Below, piece by piece: positions 54,364 to 62,677 of a DNA stretch of 64,000 nt. Numbering within the stretch: position 1 is the stretch's first letter; each line of letters starts with the position of its first letter. The stretch comes from an uncultured Tenacibaculum sp. (lineage in GTDB: Bacteria > Bacteroidota > Bacteroidia > Flavobacteriales > Flavobacteriaceae). A program made the translations under genes and the position numbers. The notes under the pieces are model-generated. The model saw nothing but the letters and a program-made list of their open reading frames with translations. It searched no databases and was not told the DNA's origin. The stretch spans positions 265,738 through 329,737 of the forward strand of contig CANMCD010000002.1 in the NCBI GenBank assembly GCA_947496185.1. The letters run 5' to 3'.

Positions 54364-56102
54364 TGGAAATACCTAAAGAAATACAAAAATCTATTCCCTT
54401 TCAATATGCTTATGCCGTTGAAAACGGCAATATAATTACTGGGAAAAAAATTAAACTCGCAGTGAAAAGGTTTTTCAGATTTATAGATGAAGCTTCATCA
54501 AAAGGGTATTGGTTAGATCATAAATTAGGCTTCGCTTCTATAAGGTTTTTTGAAAACTTTTTAACTCATACAAAGGGAAAGATGGCAGGTGAAAAATTTG
54601 TTTTAGCACCACACCAACAATTTATGTTGTATAATATTTATGGATGGCAAAGAAAAAATGAATTTGGAGAATCAGTAAGATTGATTAAGAATACGTATGA
54701 GAAAGTAGCAAAGAAGAATGGTAAAACAGCAGTTGAGGCAGGTGATGGGCTTTTTGCAATGGCTTTTGATATGGAACAGGGTGCAGAAGTATATATTGGA
54801 GCTACTAAGGAAGAGCAAGCAAAGTTATGTTTTGGTCAAGCATCAGATTTTATTAATAAATCTTCTATACTACAAAATTTAGGTTTTAGAGTGTATCAAA
54901 AAGAAATAAGATTTTTTCATACAAATTCATTTATGAAGCCGCTGGGAGGAGATTCTAAAACCCAAGACGGGATTAATTCTCATAGAACAATAATAGATGA
55001 ATATCATGCGCATAAGGACGATTCAGTTAAGGAAAATTTGGAAAGCTCCTCAGCATCGAGAAAACAACCGTTAACAAAAACTATAACAACGGCAGGTTTT
55101 AATGTTCATGGTGTTTGCAAGAAGTTTGAAGAAAGTTGTGAGCGAATTATAGAAGGTACTGATGAAGATGATAGTTTTTTTATAATGATCCATGATCTTG
55201 ATGATGGGGATGATTGGGAGGATCCAAAAAATTGGATAAAAGCCAATCCTAATCTAGGGGTAACGGTTTCAATGGAGTTTTTACTTGGAGAATATAAAAA
55301 AGCTAAAAACCAACCATCTAAAATTCCAAATTTCAAAACAAAGCACCTTAATATGTGGGTTGATGCACCTGATGTTTGGATAGAAGCAGATTTTTGGAAT
55401 AACTGTCAAGTTCCAATCAAAGAAGAAAATTTTTCCAAATATGGAAATTGTGCTGGATTAGACCTATCCACAACTACAGATATAACTGCTTATGCAATGA
55501 TATCTTACCCTGACGAGGATGGTGTAAGAGATTTAAAAGTTTGGTGTTTTTGTCCAAAAGCTACTATTGATAAGAGGAGTAAGGAGGATGGTGTTCCTTA
55601 CCGTTACTGGGCTTCTATGAAAAGAGAAAATGCAGTTAATGATAAGGATACTTATTTGATTGCGACGGACGGTAATATGGTTGATTATTCAGAAGTGGAA
55701 AAAGTAGTTATTGATCAGTATTTTAAAAATAAGACTAAACATGTCGAGTACGATAGAAAGTTTAGTGCTTCATTGGTTCAAAACCTAATGGAAGAAAGTA
55801 TTGAGCTTTCTCCGTTTTCACAAACGATAATGAATTACACAAGTCCTACCAAAGAATTTGATCGTTTGGTTAGAAGTGGAAAATTACGAGTTGGTAAAAA
55901 TCCAATTTTAAAATGGATGTTGTCGGGCTGTGTTCCAGTATATGATAACAATGAGAATATACGTTTAGATAAGTCAAAATCAACGAATAGAATTGACGGT
56001 ATTATTGCTTCAATTATGGCTATTGCAGGAACAATGACTATAGAAGAAAGTAAGGAGAGTAAGTATAATAATCCTGATACTGAGATATATCTAGGGGAGT
56101 AA
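54363..56102 (+). CDS. terL: phage terminase large subunit
   Basis: 579-residue DNA-packaging motor. The ATPase half shows a Walker A-like KKNGKT (117-122) and Walker B with catalytic acid, TIIDEYHAH (209-217). The nuclease half begins GLDLSTTTDITA (D367). Length fits HK97-type TerL. A portal gene is expected next but is absent; a recombinase follows instead. Confidence 0.95.
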   Translation: MEIPKEIQKSIPFQYAYAVENGNIITGKKIKLAVKRFFRFIDEASSKGYWLDHKLGFASIRFFENFLTHTKGKMAGEKFVLAPHQQFMLYNIYGWQRKNEFGESVRLIKNTYEKVAKKNGKTAVEAGDGLFAMAFDMEQGAEVYIGATKEEQAKLCFGQASDFINKSSILQNLGFRVYQKEIRFFHTNSFMKPLGGDSKTQDGINSHRTIIDEYHAHKDDSVKENLESSSASRKQPLTKTITTAGFNVHGVCKKFEESCERIIEGTDEDDSFFIMIHDLDDGDDWEDPKNWIKANPNLGVTVSMEFLLGEYKKAKNQPSKIPNFKTKHLNMWVDAPDVWIEADFWNNCQVPIKEENFSKYGNCAGLDLSTTTDITAYAMISYPDEDGVRDLKVWCFCPKATIDKRSKEDGVPYRYWASMKRENAVNDKDTYLIATDGNMVDYSEVEKVVIDQYFKNKTKHVEYDRKFSASLVQNLMEESIELSPFSQTIMNYTSPTKEFDRLVRSGKLRVGKNPILKWMLSGCVPVYDNNENIRLDKSKSTNRIDGIIASIMAIAGTMTIEESKESKYNNPDTEIYLGE

Positions 56103-56142
56103 AAAAACAAAATATATAAAACTATAACTAAAAATTAAAGTA

Positions 56143-56805
56143 ATGAAAGAGGTTTTTGCATATGGTCGAGTTAGTACGGATACACAAAATTTGGATATGC
56201 AAATTGATAAATTCAAGCTACTAGGAATAAAAGAAGAAAACATTTTTTTGGATGAAGATTCAGGGAAAAAGGACGATAGAAAACAACTCCAAAACTTATT
56301 AGGTAAACTCCGAAAAGGAGATCAAGTTGTGTTCTATGATCTGACAAGGTTGGGTAGGAATTTGAAATATTTAATAACGTTAATAGAGCATTTCTATTCA
56401 ATTGGGGTCGATTTTAAAGACCTAACCAATCCTTTTATAAATACCCAAAGTACAAGAACAGCTGAAGGAGAATTAGTCTTTTTGTTATTTGGAGCACTGG
56501 GGCAATATTTTAGAAAATCAAGTAACGAAAAAGTAAAGGCAGGGCTTGAAGCAGCAAGAAAACGAGGGAAAGTGGGAGGACGTCCAAAAGGAGCGTCAAA
56601 AAGATTAAGAGAAGTTGCACCGCATGTTGTTGTAATGCATAAAAATCCAGATACGTCTATTTCTGATATTCGTAAGGCGTTTAAAATAAGTCAAGGCTCG
56701 GTTTACAAGTGTTTTGAAATCGAGAATTACGACTATAAAAAACAACACAAAAATAAAGGGAATAAAAATGCTGCTTATAAGGTCAAAAAGACCAAAGCAG
56801 CTTAA
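56143..56805 (+). CDS. serine recombinase (resolvase/invertase type)
   Basis: 220 residues. Catalytic Ser11 in YGRVS, DLTRLGRN, and GLEAARKRGKVGGRPKG before a C-terminal HTH (SISDIRKAFKISQGSVYK). The small size matches resolvases and DNA invertases rather than large integrases. It sits between terL and the ORFan array, where it may rearrange or once delivered that block. Confidence 0.93.
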   Translation: MKEVFAYGRVSTDTQNLDMQIDKFKLLGIKEENIFLDEDSGKKDDRKQLQNLLGKLRKGDQVVFYDLTRLGRNLKYLITLIEHFYSIGVDFKDLTNPFINTQSTRTAEGELVFLLFGALGQYFRKSSNEKVKAGLEAARKRGKVGGRPKGASKRLREVAPHVVVMHKNPDTSISDIRKAFKISQGSVYKCFEIENYDYKKQHKNKGNKNAAYKVKKTKAA

Positions 56806-56832
56806 TAATAACTAACTAATAACTTCAAAATT

Positions 56833-57039
56833 ATGAGTTTAGCCAAAGAAATACTAATTAAAGAATTAGAAGAAAATAACCATGAAGAAAAGGTAGAAGA
56901 TGTAATATTTTGGGCTTTAGAATCATATTGCCAAACCGAACCCAAAGACACTTGGGGAAGGATTATAGCCTACTCCATCAAACAAAGAATTTTAGATGCA
57001 GAAAAAAACGATACTGTAATAGAACCTAAAAAACAGTAG
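56833..57039 (+). CDS. ORFan array gene 1
   Basis: 68 residues, acidic helical (LIKELEENNHEEKVEDVIFW). It ends EPKKQ-stop within the shared junction AAACAGTAG (57031-57039). Unrecognised. Confidence 0.6.
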   Translation: MSLAKEILIKELEENNHEEKVEDVIFWALESYCQTEPKDTWGRIIAYSIKQRILDAEKNDTVIEPKKQ

Positions 57040-57042
57040 AAA

Positions 57043-57300
57043 ATGGATAAAAACGACCACAGACCACATTGGGTTCAAGATCTTCATGATGCTCTAGATT
57101 TCGGAAGCAATATAAAACCAATCAATCAGGAGAAAACGAAACGACCAAGCATAGGAATTGTTCCGAAAAAAATACATGAAGCAAGTAGATTGGATGAAAT
57201 TCGTTCTGCCATCTCAAGAAGGTATAATAATAATGAAATTATACCAACTGAATGGATAGAGGAGTATAATGAGCTTTTGAAAAAGCTAATAATACTGTAG
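57043..57300 (+). CDS. ORFan array gene 2
   Basis: 85 residues, begins 3 nt after the preceding CAGTAG junction; charged, with a helical C-terminal half. Unrecognised. Confidence 0.6.
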   Translation: MDKNDHRPHWVQDLHDALDFGSNIKPINQEKTKRPSIGIVPKKIHEASRLDEIRSAISRRYNNNEIIPTEWIEEYNELLKKLIIL

Positions 57301-57305
57301 AAATT

Positions 57306-57575
57306 ATGAGAACTAAAGGAATGGAAATACAAGTAGCTTATCAGACATTTTTGATAGAAGGTGTAAAAGAATTATTGAAAGCTGAAAAATCAATAGTAAA
57401 AGATGGTTGGGTTAAAGTTACTCTTGATGAAGAGTATAAATGTAGCGATAAAGATTTAGCTAAATACAAAATTGAATACCAATATCCATTACACCTGATT
57501 CATTTAGGAGCTGATTTGCATAGAGCTAATTTAAAGTTAAGCAAAGAGTTAAGAACTAGATGGTACATCTATTAA
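57306..57575 (+). CDS. ORFan array gene 3
   Basis: 89 residues; starts at Met1 or Met6. Contains a small beta segment (DGWVKVTLDEEYKC) and helices. Followed by the junction AAAACAGTAATTATCATGG. Unrecognised. Confidence 0.6.
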   Translation: MRTKGMEIQVAYQTFLIEGVKELLKAEKSIVKDGWVKVTLDEEYKCSDKDLAKYKIEYQYPLHLIHLGADLHRANLKLSKELRTRWYIY

Positions 57576-57588
57576 AACAGTAATTATC

Positions 57589-57864
57589 ATGGATAAAGAA
57601 ATAAAGATATTTATCTATACCAGTCCTTTATTTTATGTATTCACTGCTTATGTAGGAATATGTCAATTATTAAATTTTTTAGGCTTAAAAAATTGGTGGT
57701 TTATAATTTTTAGCCTTAATAAAAATATACATAAAGAAAGTTTTAGAGATGTATGCTTACAATTGAAAGATAGTAACATAATAAAAGATGGTTTTTGGCT
57801 AAACAGAAAAGCATGGAGGTATATTTTAAAAGCAATTGAAAAGTACGAACGAAATATAAACTAA
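57589..57864 (+). CDS. ORFan array gene 4
   Basis: 91 residues with a hydrophobic, possibly membrane-associated N-terminal half (IFIYTSPLFYVFTAYVGI) and a charged C-terminal half. Unrecognised. Confidence 0.55.
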   Translation: MDKEIKIFIYTSPLFYVFTAYVGICQLLNFLGLKNWWFIIFSLNKNIHKESFRDVCLQLKDSNIIKDGFWLNRKAWRYILKAIEKYERNIN

Positions 57865-57872
57865 TAGTAATT

Positions 57873-57998
57873 ATGAAAAATACCGATAAAATAAAGTGTA
57901 TAACCTTTGATAAGGAAGCACAGAAGAACTTACCGCAAGATGTTAAAGACAAAATGAAAGCGGACAGAGAAAAGGCAAGGAAATCTCAAAAACAGTAG
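57873..57998 (+). CDS. ORFan array gene 5 (41 residues)
   Basis: MKNTDKIKCITFDKEAQKNL..., a lysine-rich helical peptide ending KSQKQ-stop in the shared junction. Unrecognised. Confidence 0.5.
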   Translation: MKNTDKIKCITFDKEAQKNLPQDVKDKMKADREKARKSQKQ

Positions 57999-58026
57999 CT
58001 ATTGAGCTACGCAAAAGCACAAAAAG

Positions 58027-58149
58027 ATGAAAAATAGTAAAAAAATTAAATCAGTTTCAAAGAGAAACTTTTTATGGGGACAATATCAAATTTTTAGACG
58101 CCTTAAGCCAAATGTAAGTTTTGAACAGTTCATAATCTTAAAACAGTAG
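58027..58149 (+). CDS. ORFan array gene 6 (40 residues)
   Basis: Basic peptide (MKNSKKIKSVSKRNFLWGQY...) ending ILKQ-stop in AAACAGTAG, 2 nt before the next gene. Unrecognised. Confidence 0.5.
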   Translation: MKNSKKIKSVSKRNFLWGQYQIFRRLKPNVSFEQFIILKQ

Positions 58150-58151
58150 TT

Positions 58152-58295
58152 ATGGCATCATGGAAGTTTTTTTACGAATCAAAAGATACCGATTGCAGCT
58201 TCATTATAGAAGCTGATGAGCCAGAAGACGCTTTTGATAAAGCTTTTGAAAAGTATGGGCCACAAGTGAATCATATGGTGACCCATGAGTTATAA
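58152..58295 (+). CDS. ORFan array gene 7 (47 residues)
   Basis: MASWKFFYESKDTDCSFIIE followed by an acidic helix. Starts inside the best example of the junction, AAACAGTAGTTATGG. Unrecognised. Confidence 0.55.
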   Translation: MASWKFFYESKDTDCSFIIEADEPEDAFDKAFEKYGPQVNHMVTHEL

Positions 58296-58301
58296 ATATA
58301 A

Positions 58302-58514
58302 TTAAGAAACTCGATTAGGTAAGGACTGAAGTAAAAGCTCAAGATTTTCTAGACTACATGAGACAGTTAGTCCAAACATATTTGGGCCAGGAGTAACTGG
58401 TTCATTTTTAAATGTAGCGAATACTTCATCATTAAGATTAATTTTAAAGGCCTTTAAGATTGTATCAACTTTTTCTTCTTGTTCTTTTCTAAAAATAAAT
58501 GGACCATATGACAT
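58302..58514 (-). CDS. small gene on the opposite strand
   Basis: 70 residues from MSYGPFIFRKEQEEK (79 if the ATG at 58541 is used). It is the only leftward gene in the array, and nothing on the + strand occupies this space. Sequence looks protein-like (alpha/beta), but no family is recognised. Confidence 0.5.
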   Translation of the reverse strand: MSYGPFIFRKEQEEKVDTILKAFKINLNDEVFATFKNEPVTPGPNMFGLTVSCSLENLELLLQSLPNRVS

Positions 58515-58589
58515 AAATGTAATTTTATAATTAATAATCATAAAAATAAGTATAAAAACAACACGCTCATTTTTGAGTGAATAACAACA

Positions 58590-58663
58590 AAAACAGTAGG
58601 TTTTCAGAGCCTGTAAAAACTGAAAAAAGTTCTTTGATATAATTGTAGTAAATATTTATTTTG
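58590..58663 (+). promoter_or_regulatory. array promoter cassette 1
   Basis: A CAGTAGG junction, then GTTCTTTGATATAATTGTAG and a -7-like TATTTTG (58657-58663) about 20 nt after TTG 58634-58636. The block resembles the one at 60765-60842. Confidence 0.55.
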
Positions 58664-58674
58664 CTAATAAAATA

Positions 58675-58953
58675 ATGGCACAAATAGTTATTATATTAAT
58701 GTTCTTAATAACGCTATTCATAGGAATAGTTAAGGTTTTTTCCTCAAAAAGAGAATTTATAGATTTATTAAAATTTAGTTTTAAGTACTCTTTTGTACTA
58801 TTTGGAGCTATGGTGTTAATGTTTTTAATAGCTAGTCAATTGTCCAATAAACTTAATATAGATGAACCTGAAAGATTGATTTTTGTTTTCATTGGTTTGT
58901 TTATTTTTTTTAGTATTTGGTATTTGTTAATGATTGGGAACGAAAAGGATTAA
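58675..58953 (+). CDS. small membrane protein, three helices
   Basis: 92 residues with predicted helices at about 3-24, 36-57 and 68-87. Holin-like in size, but there is no other lysis gene nearby, so no role is assigned. It follows its own promoter-like cassette and is followed by a terminator. Confidence 0.65.
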   Translation: MAQIVIILMFLITLFIGIVKVFSSKREFIDLLKFSFKYSFVLFGAMVLMFLIASQLSNKLNIDEPERLIFVFIGLFIFFSIWYLLMIGNEKD

Positions 58954-58978
58954 TTTGTCTAGATGTAATATTTACTAC

Positions 58979-59006
58979 AAGAGCTTCAAATCGAAGCTCT
59001 TTTTTA
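58979..59006 (+). terminator. terminator after the small membrane protein
   Basis: Stem AAGAGCTTC / GAAGCTCTT with a 5-nt loop, followed by a T-run. Confidence 0.85.
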
Positions 59007-59035
59007 TTGTCAAAGTTTTAGAAAACAAGTTTAAC

Positions 59036-59070
59036 TGACACATAGCGTGTCAAAATAATTGTAGTATTAT
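59036..59070 (+). promoter_or_regulatory. array regulatory cassette 2 with inverted repeat
   Basis: TGACAC-N5-GTGTCA (59036-59052) followed by AAAATAATTGTAGTATTA. The same order recurs at 62201-62235. It lies right after a terminator, as expected for a promoter and operator. Confidence 0.5.
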
Positions 59071-59137
59071 CCATAATAAAGTTTAGTTAAAATACAAAGG
59101 TAATGAAAAGCAAATCTATTGCAAATAAAACATTAGT

Positions 59138-59317
59138 ATGAAGAATATAAATAAAGACTTAGAAGAGCAGATAAATAAGAATAGAAATCTTATTGAAAAA
59201 TATTTGAATTCTTCTTTTCCATTAAAAAAAATTTATTCTAGGATTAAAATACTAGCAGCAAAAAACGAAGAATTAATTAAGGAGTTAAATAAGCTCTCAA
59301 AATCACAAAAAGAGTAG
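59138..59317 (+). CDS. ORFan array gene 8 (59 residues)
   Basis: Lysine-rich helical peptide (MKNINKDLEEQINKNRNLIE...) ending KSQKE-stop. Its ATGA start overlaps the end of a 12-codon leader frame at 59103-59141. Unrecognised. Confidence 0.5.
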   Translation: MKNINKDLEEQINKNRNLIEKYLNSSFPLKKIYSRIKILAAKNEELIKELNKLSKSQKE

Positions 59318-59321
59318 CATT

Positions 59322-59615
59322 ATGAATAAGCTTTGTGCCGATGATATTCAATGGAAGTATAAAGAACATTTAACTTTTACAGATCATTCACATTACGTTG
59401 ATAGGGATGAAAGGTTTAAAATTCAAAAAGAAACAATTACCAATCGAGATGGTCATGGTTGGGTTGGAAGCTCAAAAGTTTATTTTTTCATTGATCATTG
59501 CCCCGTGCAGTTTAGTAATATAGGAGATATGGTAAAAGTGTGGAACGAGTTAAACGATTATGATAAAGCTACTACAGAAGTAAAATGGATTAAAGTAATT
59601 AAACAAAAACAGTAA
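59322..59615 (+). CDS. ORFan array gene 9
   Basis: 97 residues, probably alpha/beta, with several His and Asp (FTDHSHYVDRDERF, NRDGHGWVG) and an ending KQKQ-stop in the shared junction. Unrecognised. Confidence 0.6.
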   Translation: MNKLCADDIQWKYKEHLTFTDHSHYVDRDERFKIQKETITNRDGHGWVGSSKVYFFIDHCPVQFSNIGDMVKVWNELNDYDKATTEVKWIKVIKQKQ

Positions 59616-59635
59616 TAAATCAAAACTTAGATAAA

Positions 59636-59929
59636 ATGAAAAATGTAAAGCAATTTAGAAAAAAGCCAGTTGTAATTGAAGCGTTACAATATGATAACGC
59701 AAACTATAAAGAAGTATCAGAATTTACAGGGCAGGAAATGAAGCCTGTTTTAGAATCTGAAACCGCTTACGTTGCTGGTAAGGGTGCGCCTATTTTCAGT
59801 ATCTCAATTGATACTTTGGAGGGTGAAATGAAAGCAATGCCAAGCGATTGGATAATCAAGGGAGTAAACGGGGAGTTTTACCCGTGTAAACCTGACATTT
59901 TCAAAAAGACATATGAAGCTGTTAATTAA
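59636..59929 (+). CDS. conserved phage protein of unknown function
   Basis: 97 residues. FRKKPVVIEALQYD at the start and EGEMKAMPSDWIIKGVNGEF with YPCKPDIFKKTYEAV at the end match a small protein very common in phages of Firmicutes and others. Function unknown. The only array gene whose family is recognised with confidence. Confidence 0.8.
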   Translation: MKNVKQFRKKPVVIEALQYDNANYKEVSEFTGQEMKPVLESETAYVAGKGAPIFSISIDTLEGEMKAMPSDWIIKGVNGEFYPCKPDIFKKTYEAVN

Positions 59930-59964
59930 AGTGTAGGTTTTTCCCTACATAAAAAATACAACAA

Positions 59965-60147
59965 ATGAAATATATAAACGAAAGAAACGGAGAGGTAAAA
60001 GAAACTAATTATTTAAGCCTAGTTCTTGGCGAATCTCAATATAGAGTTGAAAATCTTAACGGAGGTTTAGTTATAACTAAAGTTGATTTTGATAATAATC
60101 GTATCTCCATCCAACCAATGGTAAGGAATCAAATATTAATTAAATAG
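59965..60147 (+). CDS. ORFan array gene 10 (60 residues)
   Basis: Small beta-rich protein (NLNGGLVITKVDFDNNRISI). Unrecognised. Confidence 0.5.
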   Translation: MKYINERNGEVKETNYLSLVLGESQYRVENLNGGLVITKVDFDNNRISIQPMVRNQILIK

Positions 60148-60160
60148 TAAAAAACAAGAT

Positions 60161-60385
60161 ATGCCAAGAATTAAAAATATACAAATAAGAGCATCTTATA
60201 TTGTTGGTTTTGGAGATATAGATGTACCCGAAACTATATTTAAAGAACTTCAAGAATTAAATAACGAATGTAGAGCGGTTGATGGCTCAACCACTAAATA
60301 TGAAGCAGCTGTTAATTGGTTAAACGATAATGTTGACGAAATTGATGCTTTTGATGGTGATTACGAAATTGAAATATTTGATTAA
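60161..60385 (+). CDS. ORFan array gene 11 (74 residues)
   Basis: Acidic alpha/beta protein; VPETIFKELQELNNE is a likely helix. Unrecognised. Confidence 0.55.
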   Translation: MPRIKNIQIRASYIVGFGDIDVPETIFKELQELNNECRAVDGSTTKYEAAVNWLNDNVDEIDAFDGDYEIEIFD

Positions 60386-60410
60386 TCAGATTATAAAATA
60401 ATAGTAATAA

Positions 60411-60764
60411 ATGGAATACCTCACAATCGATAAAAGACTGGCAGCGAAAGGAGATATTAAGCTAAAAAAAGAACCTTTTTTTGGTTTAAAAGTAAACTCC
60501 TTTGTTACAGAAATTGGAGACGGTAGAGAAAATGGATGTTACCGAACAGACAAATTTTCTCAACCATTTAAATACGCCGGGAGTTTTATTGATAAAGGAG
60601 AAAAATATTTCGCATTTCAAGTACCTCAAAAAATGTTGCCGGGCAATAGTCAAAAACATTTTTTGCTATACGAGACAACCGGGCATGAAATTTTATGTAG
60701 GACTAAAACTTACGTGAGGTTTTTTGCAGCAAAATTTAAAACTAATCAATTAGAATTATTTTAA
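60411..60764 (+). CDS. ORFan array gene 12 with clamp-binding-like C-terminus
   Basis: 117 residues, beta-rich basic body. The last five residues are QLELF (113-117), close to the beta-clamp-binding pentapeptide, exposed at the very C-terminus. Otherwise unrecognised. Confidence 0.6.
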   Translation: MEYLTIDKRLAAKGDIKLKKEPFFGLKVNSFVTEIGDGRENGCYRTDKFSQPFKYAGSFIDKGEKYFAFQVPQKMLPGNSQKHFLLYETTGHEILCRTKTYVRFFAAKFKTNQLELF

Positions 60765-60842
60765 TACAGTAGGTTCTCCGATACCTTATAAACGGAAAAG
60801 TTCATTGACATAATTGTGGTAAGTTTTTTTGATTTATATTTG
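60765..60842 (+). promoter_or_regulatory. array promoter cassette 3
   Basis: CAGTAGGTTCTC junction, then GTTCATTGACATAATTGTGG and a perfect TATATTTG (60835-60842), 18 nt after TTG 60814-60816. Upstream of the gene at 60926, leaving a leader of about 75 nt. Confidence 0.65.
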
Positions 60843-60925
60843 TATAAATCAAAAAAAGTGTTATCTTTGAAATATAATAATTTAAGCAGAAGAGCTGACT
60901 GCAAACAAAGGAGCGAAATTAAAAT

Positions 60926-61303
60926 ATGAAAACTTTAAACCAAAACACTGAAAACTTTTTAAAAGCCGTTAAAAATAATTTAGACAACTCTGAATGGGAT
61001 TATTATTTCACAGATCAGGGAAATAGTATAGATGCTCAAAAAGCGTGTAACTATCTAAATTCCCAAAAATTCTCAATAGAGGTAATAAAAGGAGAGTTGA
61101 CTGAATGGTGGTCTGGTTTGGTTGATAACCTAAGAGATCAACAAATCACAGGAGAAGAAAAAGCGAAGTATGCAGCATCATATATAGCTAGTGGTTTAGC
61201 CCAACAAAGAATTTTAAAATTTATTTGGAACTCAAACGATGGGGTTGATTCTTCAAAATGGTGTCCAAGCCTAATAGAAAAAACAACATTTCTTTTAAGT
61301 TAA
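60926..61303 (+). CDS. ORFan array gene 13
   Basis: 125 residues, soluble and mainly helical (SIEVIKGELTEWWSGLVDNL). It has its own promoter-like cassette. Unrecognised. Confidence 0.6.
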   Translation: MKTLNQNTENFLKAVKNNLDNSEWDYYFTDQGNSIDAQKACNYLNSQKFSIEVIKGELTEWWSGLVDNLRDQQITGEEKAKYAASYIASGLAQQRILKFIWNSNDGVDSSKWCPSLIEKTTFLLS

Positions 61304-61358
61304 AGAAAAAATTTAATAATAAGAGAGGGGGGCAACCCCTTCTTAATTTTTTTTAAAA

Positions 61359-61934
61359 ATGAAAAAACAAGAATGGGTTCATATACCTAATTATTTAGGT
61401 TATAATGCTCTTTTTAATGTAAAAAGAGGGCTTTTGTGGAAAGTAATAACTTTTCAAGACAACGAGTCTTCAGTAAACTGGATATATGAAAATGAACAGG
61501 AGTTAAAAAAAAGCAATGTTCCATGTGTTTCTACACATAAAAAATACCCTTTTGTCTTATTTCCTATAGCTATTTATAATGATTTAACATTGGATAAAAT
61601 ACAGGTTTTAACAAATAAAGCTAGTGATGTTTATGCTACTAAATGGTTAAATAACCAAAAATTAAAAAGGAATTTTTCCAGTAAAGAGTCAAGTTTATGG
61701 CGAATAGCAGACAATCGAATTGATTTTCCTAAAAGGATTGATTTCATAAAAGTAGCCAATCCCGTCTGTATGGTTTCTATTGATGACGACTATTCTGTTA
61801 GAACTTTTGAAGAGTTTGAACAGAATGCAGTTGTTAATATATTAGAGCCAAATACATACACAGATACAGAAAGAAAAGCTCTAGTTATTGAAGCTTACAA
61901 GTTTAGTATCATAGAAGATAATTATGGGCAGTAA
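61359..61934 (+). CDS. ORFan array gene 14
   Basis: 191 residues, the longest array product; alpha/beta, soluble (VFNVKRG-like start region, IDFPKRIDFIKVANPVCMVS). No family recognised. Confidence 0.6.
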   Translation: MKKQEWVHIPNYLGYNALFNVKRGLLWKVITFQDNESSVNWIYENEQELKKSNVPCVSTHKKYPFVLFPIAIYNDLTLDKIQVLTNKASDVYATKWLNNQKLKRNFSSKESSLWRIADNRIDFPKRIDFIKVANPVCMVSIDDDYSVRTFEEFEQNAVVNILEPNTYTDTERKALVIEAYKFSIIEDNYGQ

Positions 61935-61948
61935 ATCAAATTTTAAAA

Positions 61949-62131
61949 ATGGAGAGAATTGAAAATAGGGGCGGTTTTAGACAAAATTCAGGAAGACCAC
62001 GTACAAATAAAGTATATATTCAATTGAGAATTGAACGAGATAAATTAGAAGTTTTAAATAAAATGTTTAAAGGCACTAAGAAAAGAAATCAAGCCTTTAT
62101 AGAAAAGATAGAAGAACTACTAAACCAATAA
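61949..62131 (+). CDS. small DNA-binding protein, GRP-motif/RHH-like
   Basis: 60 residues. RGGFRQNSGRPRTNKVYIQL is the arginine-rich start typical of small phage regulators, followed by a ribbon-helix-helix-like segment (RIERDKLEVLNKMF). It could regulate the array. Family assignment is tentative. Confidence 0.6.
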   Translation: MERIENRGGFRQNSGRPRTNKVYIQLRIERDKLEVLNKMFKGTKKRNQAFIEKIEELLNQ

Positions 62132-62149
62132 AAAAATCTTACCACAAAG

Positions 62150-62172
62150 CACCTTAATCAAGGTGTTTTTTT
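62150..62172 (+). terminator. terminator inside the array
   Basis: Stem CACCTT / AAGGTG with a 4-nt loop and a T7 run. Confidence 0.88.
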
Positions 62173-62200
62173 ATGTCAAAAATTTAGTAATAATATTAAT

Positions 62201-62235
62201 TGACGGCTTATTGGCTGTCAAAAAATCAGTAGTAT
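62201..62235 (+). promoter_or_regulatory. array regulatory cassette 4 with inverted repeat
   Basis: TGACGGC-N6-GCTGTCA (62201-62220), then AAAAAATCAGTAGTATAAC; same plan as 59036-59070 and again directly after a terminator. Confidence 0.5.
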
Positions 62236-62262
62236 AACTAACTTAATAAAACTTAGATAAAA

Positions 62263-62667
62263 ATGAAAATAACAACTGAAACACCAATTTATTATTTCAT
62301 AAAAAACGAATCAAATGGTTCATTTCACCACATAGAGCTTGAAGCGTATTTGGAAATTCCACAAAAAGGAAATATATCTAATTTTCAAACATTAGAAGAT
62401 ATAAGGTTATTTGTTAGTAAAGACTTAGATAATAATGAGATTGTATCGTTTCATTACGAAGGAGGCAGAAACGATTGTATCGGGCATTGGGCAAATAATA
62501 AGGAAGAACTAGTTAAACAAAAAGAATCAGAATCTTCAATTTATAGGTTTAAGACAACAGATAGAGAAACCTATTTAAATCTAAGAGAAGAAGTATTTAA
62601 AATTTATTTAGCACATCCTAAAACAGATTTTGAAAAATTGAAAGTAGGGAGTGAATATAACTTTTAA
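62263..62667 (+). CDS. ORFan array gene 15
   Basis: 134 residues, alpha/beta, with a charged helical C-terminal half. Unrecognised. Confidence 0.6.
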   Translation: MKITTETPIYYFIKNESNGSFHHIELEAYLEIPQKGNISNFQTLEDIRLFVSKDLDNNEIVSFHYEGGRNDCIGHWANNKEELVKQKESESSIYRFKTTDRETYLNLREEVFKIYLAHPKTDFEKLKVGSEYNF

Positions 62668-62677
62668 ACTGTAATAT

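Noticed and set aside
60502-60717. 71-residue frame inside the gene at 60411-60764
   Set aside because: Fully nested in another frame of a better candidate that ends in the shared junction.
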